A stretch of DNA of 58,377 nucleotides. It comes from Gammaproteobacteria bacterium (GTDB lineage: Bacteria > Pseudomonadota > Gammaproteobacteria > Pseudomonadales > Azotimanducaceae). The stretch lies in the NCBI GenBank assembly GCA_026707945.1, contig JAPOVV010000083.1, positions 1 to 58,377 on the forward strand, given 5' to 3'. The position numbers and the translations under genes were made by a program. Positions 29,001-36,300 of this stretch are shown here, one piece after another; the first letter of the stretch is position 1, and each line of letters opens with the position of its first letter. Below the pieces are notes generated by a model. It made no database searches and was not told the DNA's origin. It worked only from the letters and a program-made list of their open reading frames with translations.

Positions 29001-30452
29001 GATCGCACGGACCACGCGTTGACACACGCTGATGCGTTCGGTACGAACAACAATCTTCACGGTCAGCTAGGCACCATTGCGGCAGGTGCAGACGATACGC
29101 GCTGGACGCAGCTCTATCGCGAAGGCGTTGCCCTCTCAAACGGTGGTCAAGGGTTTAACCTACGCGATCTCCTGCTGAATAGTTCGTTCTACTACTCACC
29201 AGGGAAACCGGAAAGCCCTTCGACTTCCCGATGGCGTGACGATTGGGCTTTATGGGGCGAATCGGGTGCAACGCGGTTCAGTGGCGCAGAGGGTGAACTC
29301 GGAATCGACGGCGAGGTTACTTCGACGATTGTCGGATTCGACCGTCCCTTAGGCGGTTCACTCGCCGGACTTGCATTAGCCTATACAGAAGGCAGCGGAG
29401 CGTTCACAAACTCAAAGACCGGCACCAGTACGATGCGAGGGTCACTCACAAACCTACATCCTTATGTGCAATGGCAAGTCAACGAGCGTACGAGCACATG
29501 GGGGATCCTTGGATATGGAGAAGGCGCATTAGAGCTCACACCGCATAACGCTTCGCCGATTGCCACGGCCATGTCCTATTCGATGGCAGCGATGGGTGGG
29601 CGCACCGCATTGGCCCTAGTACGCGCCGAAAGCGGAACGTACGAATTCGCGATTAAATCGGATGCACGGACGACCAAGACGACTTCAGGAACGGTTTCGG
29701 GACTGATGGGAGCAACCGGTGAGGTAAGTCGGGTCCGGTTGATGGTTGAGAGCAATGGGTCGTTGCCTTGGGTGGGTGGTGTTTTGACACCAACACTGGA
29801 TACGGGAATACGATACGACGGCGGCGATGCCGAAACCGGCGTGGGGTTGGAACTTAGTGGCGGTGTCGGTTATGCCTTTGGTGCAATGCGGGTCGTGCTC
29901 AACGCCCGTGTGCTCGCGGCACATCAAGACCGTGCATACAAGGAATGGGGAACAGGCGCATCGTTCGTCTACGAACCTTCGAACAACGGTCGCGGACTGT
30001 CGCTCTCGCTAAATTCAAACCGAGGCGTCGACCCTCAAGGTGGCGGGTCGTTGTGGTCACAACCCAATGCATCGGAGTTAATCCAAGGCGAGTCACTGCT
30101 ACACGCGACGCAGCGTTTTAAAGGGCAACTCGGATACGGCCTTGAGACACACAACAGTCGAGTATTGTGGGTACCTTATATTGGGATTGATGAAGCTGAC
30201 GACGCACACGTCGGTCTCCAGCTCGCTAGTGGTTCGAACCTAACGGTCGATATAGAGATCGCCCGCGGATTCCTCGCAATGCCCCTTGCATTCGACGTTT
30301 ATGACATCGAACGCAATGAATCGGCCTACTCATCCGAGAAGACGAGAGCTGAACGGCTTCCTACAGAAGACAATCTTGAGAGGTCGATCCCAGCGTCTCG
30401 CGACGATGCATCAGGTCACGCACTGCGAGTGAATTGGGAGTTGCGCTGGTAA
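23070..30452 (+). CDS. Giant surface protein with choice-of-anchor R, SwmB, Fn3, Calx-beta and barrel domains
   Basis: About 2,460 residues. A 44-residue N-terminal extension precedes a signal-like hydrophobic segment beginning at the Met at 23202 and ending TVADVLVSN. Then come a choice-of-anchor R-type domain (about 23280-23755), a Calx-like segment, a SwmB-like domain (24060-24390), Fn3 domains (about 25150-26680), a cadherin-like beta-sandwich (26990-27285), and two copies of an Ig-like domain with APYSLYGD separated by an Fn3 domain (27290-28320). A Calx-beta domain (28330-28640) is followed by the linker LARFGRATSDNVVEAISRRL and an autotransporter-like barrel to the end (about 28670-30449). 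It is probably outer-membrane anchored. Start ATG 23070 is preferred over ATG 23058 because GGAGGG stands right before it. The last residues, ALRVNWELRW, end in an aromatic residue as barrel proteins do. Confidence 0.88.
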   Translation: MTWNTNHSTKCTSTVTDRSKKRFIRGTDVAANFLLPKHLNTLSSMLARVWGLRRKALSLVVASMTMPTVADVLVSNLNQAGTNALSLSTYDLAQRFTTGGNGSGYSVTSVDLRLETTTSPVAPSVKIVSGSANGTEIATLIAPASLDASTTKIYTYTVSGTVTLDNDTDYWVVAENATNTKWSYEGLGDEDATSQSDWSINDNLESRDSTSNGSFASSTRAVFHLRINGIPNGLILSPTSLVMDEGDSAKYFIKLYEQPSENVSVRVRSDSPYAASVSPVSLTFTSSNWNIAQFVTVTGLHDLDEDDEMLAITHMAAGQRVRRVEVTVIDDDAAPIVESAKVDGTSLIIFFDRNLAAAANLANDAFSVTRKPQKASQTSVTLSDAPMISGSTVTLNLPSTPDSTDTLTVTYTKPTNGTDNILKDSDGDEVESFTKTITNFFTRVSGLPVQYVEVVEGETKSFQWSPPGTPTQQSPVTLAIRHWSIEHVTVVKGSATAKTSEPVSFQIYGREDDDWSDEVEDLWVAMKVGENYRRVGYVAVNVFDDDAVEPGETNGCADVTGFEDPFWRACMEIGITHSGNGFEAPNRSDTMAGIGALSKTTVNRVISHEIDAIIDFGTDPGSPGFAVSFASDTRHYPSSWVISFDRTSFLSFSDATYFWQPRKGALRPSSVYTYSWGHVTSFNWRTGSKVTVELIDVPPPTGVKAAPGDQQATLTWTAPTGITVSGYEVRVCKGPRTAYYCAEYASHGAPPRYDRQTTTGGTATSWTVTQYHGEELQNDVTYTVQVRANSLSLKGGWSDPVEFVPTANLQVLEPPAPRITNVISGGLNATYFWEMPETVEGITGWQLRYGDFDLTTLAVEWGEWSDLEGATADTRSHTLSGLAEGSDYGIELRVLVGRLAGAPSPTNYISGVLHSVSGFTATPLDGSVQLSWPVPSYANEIGNWEVRWKTADASAFADWTDIVDSSATTTTHAVAELVNQTKYAFQIRAIATNNQLLAESEIVEAFAGSAPPPAAPRLRIEAGVEQATLIWLVPESVDPITGWQLRYGATSGEDSEPAWNAWTDIEDATGETLEHTVTGLTNGTEYAFELRAIAGDLIGASSETRLGTPDEDPIADFDTIYGMNITSTTVDLVWTLIEGSAPTSLTIEQRLVEQEWQTLATLDGDATSYIVTGLEPSTRYQFRVVAETARQRAASGLVQIDTLAKDPLHVQMTGTSPGSSCPVQVSVTFLNDIGDTVAVDALSASDFTLTNGHLDAPTVAEDGLSWSASASATTDFSGLMRVRLRANEDWRADEQVFSINGTGKCDVVPRTALAELQLEGAALEPTFAHDTFSYQVAAPPQAVKRTLRAVAAYDDAEVTISSPADADNATPGHQVLLANDLAVVIDVSNDGSASRYVINGYAAEIEELTGFTLVDASTDADLSSITEGSTLEVSSRSTYGIRAEVADGAVVGSVTLSLTGPTAQDTHTQTENVAPYSLYGDNAGAEYGRALAAGSYTLSATAYPNKNGAGDSLSALSIAFTVTDDTQSISPSLFRPLSATGLSISGATLDSLELAWTLPDQPQGVTVAGVEVQRESAGSWHEVTTLPTDATTYTVSGLTSDTSYQFRIRIVTNAGDAYSEPVRASTLAEPLLTGFTLLDVSNQSVVATLSDGVDVDLGARFGDNFGVRAEVTSASDIGSVTFSLSGAKTVAHTENIAPYSLYGDANTGPNSALNGESLPVGAYTLSATVYDASGASGNVLDSLSVSFQVLARVALSVQDARAEEGTDASIPFIVTLSRTAQETVNVQYATSDDTATAGVDYTAASGTLSFATGDTSKTLEVTIANDDHDEGAETFTLTLSQPSGAGSYLADATATGTIENSDPLPKAWLARFGRATSDNVVEAISRRLEHTSTQPPESHFTVRGQRIQSVFGRFGRSSASSLDSMALEHAPSPREIGRGNKLTGVHDVFLPEVQLPSSGSLSGTAFDVSGSREHSAIDRTDHALTHADAFGTNNNLHGQLGTIAAGADDTRWTQLYREGVALSNGGQGFNLRDLLLNSSFYYSPGKPESPSTSRWRDDWALWGESGATRFSGAEGELGIDGEVTSTIVGFDRPLGGSLAGLALAYTEGSGAFTNSKTGTSTMRGSLTNLHPYVQWQVNERTSTWGILGYGEGALELTPHNASPIATAMSYSMAAMGGRTALALVRAESGTYEFAIKSDARTTKTTSGTVSGLMGATGEVSRVRLMVESNGSLPWVGGVLTPTLDTGIRYDGGDAETGVGLELSGGVGYAFGAMRVVLNARVLAAHQDRAYKEWGTGASFVYEPSNNGRGLSLSLNSNRGVDPQGGGSLWSQPNASELIQGESLLHATQRFKGQLGYGLETHNSRVLWVPYIGIDEADDAHVGLQLASGSNLTVDIEIARGFLAMPLAFDVYDIERNESAYSSEKTRAERLPTEDNLERSIPASRDDASGHALRVNWELRW

Positions 30453-30551
30453 GTGGCGAACTGACTCGTCCGCTCTCATCTGGTGTCGAGGAACGGCTAG
30501 GTTAAGAGGCTGTGGCAAACGTCGCGAGCGCAGCGGCTTGAGTCATGACCA

Positions 30552-30595
30552 GAAGACTGAACGTCAAAGCACAGACCGCGCGGCGTTCAGTCTTC
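30552..30595. terminator. Long inverted repeat between convergent genes, candidate bidirectional terminator
   Basis: GAAGACTGAACG at 30552-30563 is perfectly complementary to CGTTCAGTCTTC at 30584-30595, with a 20-nt loop. It lies between the ends of the convergent surface and kinase genes, and the right arm covers the kinase stop codon. There is no T-run on either side, so termination is inferred from position and symmetry only; it could also limit antisense read-through. Confidence 0.45.
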
Positions 30596-32920
30596 ACCCG
30601 GTTTCGGCATCCGGTAGCCGACGCCACGTTCGTTGAAGATCCACGAAGGTTTGTCGACATCATCACCGAGTTTGCGACGTAATTTCTTTACAAAATCTCG
30701 CACCCGCATCGTGTCGCTAGTGCTTCCTTTCGTCCAGACCTGACGCAATAGTGATGCATAAGTTACAACGCGGCCAGCGTTAAGCGACAAAACGCGTAAA
30801 AGGTTGTACTCGATTGGCGTGAGACGCACCGGCTCGCCCGCTACGGAGACTAAGCGTTGCTCATATTGAATCTCGAGATCACCGAGAACGAAGGGTTCCG
30901 CGCCGGCGCGCCGGCGCAAAACGGCTCGAACCCGGGCTGCCAGCTCAGTCGTCGAAAACGGCTTGACAATGTAATCGTCGGCACCACTGTCGAGTGCTTT
31001 TGCAACCATCTCGTCTCGACCATAAGCCGAGATAAAAATGACTGGTATGTCCGAAAGTTCAGGAACCGACGTCATCAGCTCAACGCCATCAATATCGGGT
31101 AGAACCATATCCAGCAAGACCAGATCGGGTCTGTTCTCCCTTATAAGCGTCTGTATTTTGTCCGGGTCACCCGTCACGATCGGTTCAAATCCGGCTCCTA
31201 CTAATGCTTCACGGACATGTCGCAACACCTCCGGGTCGTCATCTATGACGAGGATCGAAGTCGAGTCGCTTCCAGATACAGGTAGAGGCGATCCACGCAC
31301 GGTCGTGTGAGTCGCCAGATCAGACGCATCGTCTGCCACCGGCAAGGTAAACGTAAAACGGGTACCTAAATCGGGACCTGCACGCTCAGCGTGGATGCGA
31401 CCCCCATGCGCTTCTACTAAACCTTTGCAAATAATGAGACCAAGCCCGAAACCCGCCGACCCTCGCTCTCGTTCATGGCGGTCAGCGTAGTCGACAAACA
31501 AACGAGCCAGTTGATCGGCGGGAATGCCAGGTCCTTCGTCGACGACCGAGACCGCAACCTCAATCCCTTCAAGCATTGCGCTGACATGGATGGTGGAGGA
31601 CGCCGGGGCGTGTCGCGCAGCATTGTCTAAGAGGTTTCCGAGTACTTGCTCAATTCGATGGTCGTCGGCCATGACTCTGGGTAGATTCGGCGCAAGATCG
31701 ACACTAAGCGATTGCCGTCTTCCTGCACTTATGAATGAGGTGCGTGCCCGCGCTACGAGTTTCTCTATGTCTCTTGGTTCTGGGTGTACCGACAGCGAAC
31801 CTGATTCGATCCGCCCTGCGTCAAGCATGTCGCTGACAAGACGACGCATGTGTGCGGTTTCGTCGACGATAATACGGTGGAACTCCCGCGACTCAGCCGG
31901 GTCGAGTTGCCCCGATTCCTCTAATAGCGTAATCGCTGACCCTCTTATCGCTGCGAGCGGCGTTCGCAGTTCGTGGCTTACCATGCCGAGAAACTCGACG
32001 CGTAAGCGTGCCAGCTCCTCCAGCGCAGATAGGTCCTGAATCGTCACGACGACCGACTCGACGTCGCCATCACCGGTCGTGATCGGTGAAGCGTTCACCA
32101 GTAAGCGAAGGCTACGCCCGTCTGGCACGGAGAGCTCGACCTCAGCCGCACGGAGTGTTTCGGCTTGCTTTAGATCTTCGAGTCTAACCTCGCTACCGTT
32201 AGAAAGCCGCGACGTCAAGACCTCTCGAAGATTCTCTATTGAACCATCCGGTCCGAGCAGACCTGCGACAATCCGTTTCGCCTCACGGTTAATCAATCGC
32301 GTGTCACCCGCCGCGGCGTCGAACACAATGACACCTACCGGTGAGGTGTCGACGAGCGTTTCGAGGTTGGTCCGCGCACGCTGCTCATCACGATGCGCAC
32401 GAGCGTTAGCGATGGCGATCGCGGCTTGCGCGGCAAACAACACCAGAACTTCCTCATCCTCGGCGGTGAATGCTTGTTCACCCTCTTTCTCACCGAGAAA
32501 GAAACTGCCAACATCCAAACCTCGATGACGCATCGGCGTACCTTGGAATGATTGACAAGCAATGGGAACAGGTGAAAGCCCAAGCTTCATGACGTAGTCT
32601 TGAAGGTCATCTAAGCGGAGCGGTCGGTCGAGACTTCGTATATGGTCAAACAGACTCGGCGCATCAGACCATCCCGACAGTCGTTGCGCGTCCTCCTCCG
32701 ACATTCCTGAGATGACGAACTCGCCGGGTTTGCCTGTTTCGTCGATCGTCGCAATCAACCCATAGCGTGCATTCGTTAGTGCACGTGCGTTCTCGACCAC
32801 TTCTCGCAATACGGTGTCCACGTCCAGACTCGCGCTGATGCGTAAGACTGCATCGCTCAGTTTCGATACGAGTGATCGCAATGCGTCAGCTTCCTGCTTC
32901 GGGTCGTCCTGTTTTGTCAA
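30587..32920 (-). CDS. One-piece GAF-PAS sensor histidine kinase fused to receiver and OmpR-type DNA-binding domain
   Basis: A 777-residue cytoplasmic regulator holding a whole two-component pathway in one chain. There is a GAF domain (about 33-175), a PAS domain (about 185-300) and a HisKA domain with phospho-acceptor His316 in MVSHELRTP. The ATPase domain has NLLDNA (429-434), DEGPGIP (461-467) and GFGLGL (490-495). The receiver has Asp560-562, phospho-acceptor Asp604 in VLLDMVLPD and Lys653 in VKPFS. An OmpR/PhoB winged helix (about 680-773) ends with the conserved segment RGVGYRM. No membrane segment is visible, so it senses an internal or diffusible signal. It lies between two giant surface genes and is divergent from the second, so it may control them (inference). 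Most kinases of this layout lack the DNA-binding end. Confidence 0.93.
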   Translation of the reverse strand: MTKQDDPKQEADALRSLVSKLSDAVLRISASLDVDTVLREVVENARALTNARYGLIATIDETGKPGEFVISGMSEEDAQRLSGWSDAPSLFDHIRSLDRPLRLDDLQDYVMKLGLSPVPIACQSFQGTPMRHRGLDVGSFFLGEKEGEQAFTAEDEEVLVLFAAQAAIAIANARAHRDEQRARTNLETLVDTSPVGVIVFDAAAGDTRLINREAKRIVAGLLGPDGSIENLREVLTSRLSNGSEVRLEDLKQAETLRAAEVELSVPDGRSLRLLVNASPITTGDGDVESVVVTIQDLSALEELARLRVEFLGMVSHELRTPLAAIRGSAITLLEESGQLDPAESREFHRIIVDETAHMRRLVSDMLDAGRIESGSLSVHPEPRDIEKLVARARTSFISAGRRQSLSVDLAPNLPRVMADDHRIEQVLGNLLDNAARHAPASSTIHVSAMLEGIEVAVSVVDEGPGIPADQLARLFVDYADRHERERGSAGFGLGLIICKGLVEAHGGRIHAERAGPDLGTRFTFTLPVADDASDLATHTTVRGSPLPVSGSDSTSILVIDDDPEVLRHVREALVGAGFEPIVTGDPDKIQTLIRENRPDLVLLDMVLPDIDGVELMTSVPELSDIPVIFISAYGRDEMVAKALDSGADDYIVKPFSTTELAARVRAVLRRRAGAEPFVLGDLEIQYEQRLVSVAGEPVRLTPIEYNLLRVLSLNAGRVVTYASLLRQVWTKGSTSDTMRVRDFVKKLRRKLGDDVDKPSWIFNERGVGYRMPKPGED

Positions 32921-33275
32921 CGGTGTTCTCCCTTTAGCCTAGCCCCTCAACGCACGCAACACCAAATGCACGTTCTCTCATAAAAGCGCCGTTTCGAGTC
33001 ATCGAAACTCCCGATTGGATCGCAACAAAAGCCTCAACTCCAAAATACCACTAAGAAACTACGATAAATTTCCAAAGAAATACATAAAAATCACTTGGAA
33101 TCGCGTATATTTCCACTCTGTACGAGTCCCTACCCGCCTCGCAATTAGTGTGACTTGATCTGGTAATCGTATGAAGGTCGCTAGTGGCATGGTCGATCGG
33201 GATTTTGACAGCATTGAGAATCAGCTCTTTTGTTGATCTCGTCAACACGAACGAATTTCGAGGCATAGGGAGATT
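32921..33275. promoter_or_regulatory. Divergent region between kinase/regulator gene and poly-C surface gene
   Basis: No gene is supported here. The stretch about 33040-33120 is AT-rich and likely promoter DNA for the plus-strand surface gene. AGGGAG at 33267-33272 stands three bases before ATG 33276 and is the only good ribosome-binding site ahead of that gene. If the neighbouring regulator acts locally, its operators should be in this stretch, but I could not pick out a specific direct repeat. Confidence 0.5.
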
Positions 33276-33324
33276 ATGCAGTTGAAAGGATGGCGAATTC
33301 GCACTCTCATCACTACCTCGCAAG

Positions 33325-36300
33325 ATGATCGTAGACGCAGGAAGCAGGTACGTTACGGTGGGAGCAATCCGGCCGTTGCACGCAGCCTGCGTTTCTCCCC
33401 CCCCCCCCCCGCGTTTCCCGCGTATGACGCCGTTTTCGAAGCTGGGTGCACTAGCGCTCGGAGGTTTGTCGATGTTTGCTGTATCGGCCTCAGCCGACGT
33501 ACTGGTTAGCACTATAGGGCAATCCGGAGGTCATAGCTACGAGCTTAATAGCGAAGACGTTGCACAGGAATTTACGACCGGTACCAATTCGGCCGGGTAC
33601 ACCCTGACCAGCATTGAAATCAAAATCCAGGTATTTTCGGGTGGGAGTACCACGACACCGACGGTGAAGGTTTTCAGTGGTTCCGCCACCGGCACCGAAG
33701 TCGCGACACTAAATGGCCCAGCAAGCTTGACCGCCAACACAACCACAGACTACACGTTCAACGCTTCTGGAACCGTCACACTCGACGCGTCGACGAAGTA
33801 CTGGGTCGTGGCAGAGGGCACTGCCGGATCTGTGCATGCTACCGGATCTGACAATGAAGATGGCACACCCGCGACGGGTTGGTCGGTCGCGAATACAGCA
33901 CAGACTCGGTCAAGTTCGAGTAGCGGATCCTTCACGGACGTAGCGGACACCTGGGTGCTCTTGATCCGCGTTAACGGCGCAGCGAAAAACGTACCGGAAG
34001 TGCTGGTTAGCAACATTGGGCAGATTAACAACAATGGATTCGCTCTTAATCGATTCGACTTCGCTCAGGCATTCACTACAGGGACGAACAGTTCTGGCTA
34101 TACCTTAACAAGCGCCGAAATCAAAATATCAGGTTCGGGTGGACAACCAAGCTATTCGGTAAGTATCTGGTCTGCGACGTCTGGCGGACTACCAGATACC
34201 AGTTTAGGCACTCTTACGAATCCTGCCACACTTACCGCTGGTGACATCGAGTTTACCACCACCGGCATCGCGCTTGAGACAAGTACCACCTACTTCTTAG
34301 TACTTGATAGCGGTGGTAGTGGTGGATTCGACACTCGATTCACCTCATCAGATAACGAGGACGCGAACACGGCGACCGGTTGGAGTCTATCGGACGGTAA
34401 TCTGTTTCGAAACGCAACTGGGGTAACAACCTGGACTACCGATGATTCATCCTGGATGATTCGTATCAACGGCACGTCAAACTCCGACTCGACCGCACCG
34501 TCTCTTGTCCATGCGACCGTGGACGGCACGTCGCTCGTTTTGACATTTGACGAGGATCTTGCCGCCGCCACCAGTCTCGCTAACAGTGCGTTTGAGGTGA
34601 AACGCACCCGCAGCGGGAGCGAGTCGACGGTCTCCCTCACCGGCAACCCAAGTATCAGCAACACAACGGTGACGTTAACCCTCGCGACTGCCGTGGTAGC
34701 TACTGACACCCTCGTGAAAGTGAGCTACACAAAACCGGACTCGGGGACCGACAATGTGCTGAAGGACGCCGCAGACAACGAGGTCGCGAACATTAACGAA
34801 GCGCCGGTGATCAATATCACCGGCGACAGCACGGTACCGTCAACGGAATCGGCCGAGGTTCAAGGTAGCACACTTGACATCTTCTTCAGCGAGCCTCTGG
34901 CACCAGCCGAAATCGCAAACAGTGCGTTCACCGTGAAGAAAACGCCTCAAGGGAATCCACGGGAAACCGTGACGTTGACCGGCTCCCCATCTATCTCGGG
35001 CGTGGCCGACGATGAAGGCATTAGTCGATCCAAGGTGACGTTGACACTTTCAGCAGCGGTTGTCGCGACAGATACCGCTATCACCGTGAGCTATACAAAA
35101 CCCGGTTCAGGTGACGTGCTTGAGGATTTCGCCGGAAACGACGTCGCAACGTTCACCGATCTCGAGGTCGTTGCGTGCCCCTCTGGCCAACCGACGGATG
35201 CGTTGTTGACGGCGTGTCTGATTGTGGTAGAGGACGCCGCTGAATCTCACATCGGATTCGACGCCGCGAAAGGATCCTTGATTCCAAACAGTTTTATTTA
35301 CGACAGCACGGCTATCTTTATAACGCTGCTGACACATAAATATTCGAGCAATGAACTGGAGATGTGGTTTGATGAAGATATTTCAACATCGACGACATCG
35401 AACTGGCTGATCCAGGTCGACGACCAGATATGGGCGATGCGCGACGCACGCTATGACAACACCTTCTACGCGTACACTTGGACCGGAGGATCCGGCGTAT
35501 TCGTCGACGGCAGGCGACACTCGTTCAGCTTAACGGTTGACTCAACGGCACCAACCGTAAGCTCCGCGATCGTAAACGGCGACGCGCTGACGATTGAGTT
35601 CAATGAGCCACTCGCCGCCGTGACCAATCTCGCCGCTGGCGCTTTCACCGTGAAACGCACGCGTAACGGTACCGAGGATACGGTAGCAGTCACCAGTACG
35701 CCGACGGTCACAGACGCTTTCGTCGCACTTACGCTCGCTGACAGATTGGTCGTGACCGATGATTTAGTTAAAGTGAGCTACGCGAAACCCGGTTCCGGTG
35801 ATGTGCTCGAAGACCTCGCCGGCAACGACGTGGGGAACTTCACCGATCAAGCGGTGACGAACCAATCTCGCGCAAACCAACGACCTGTGACGGCGAACCC
35901 CATCCCGAATCAAGAGGTGATTGTCGGCGTTCCGTTCTCCTTCATGGTTCCTACAGATACCTTCTCCGACCCCGATGACGACCCCCTCACAATCGATTTC
36001 CTTAGTAAACCCGGTTTCGTGTCGTTCAACAGTGCCACACTGACGTTCACAGGTACGCCTCCTGTTTTGGAGCAATTCGTCATTGTCGTACTTGCAACCG
36101 ATCCTCATGGAGCTTCACAGTCAACCAGGGCATCTTTTGACGTGATTAATAACGATCCGATCGTCGCGAAGCCGATCCCGGATCTTGGCGCAACCGTGGA
36201 CGTTCCGTTCGACTATACCGTCCCCGCGGACTCCTTCACCGATCCAGATGGCCATACACTGAGGTACCGGGTAACTGGAAACAAACCTTCTTGGTTGTCG

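Noticed and set aside
33276-33509. The 77-codon frame starting at 33276 considered as a separate small gene
   Set aside because: It crosses the poly-C run and then reads out of phase over the signal peptide of the surface protein; more simply read as the true 5' end of that gene in the OFF phase.
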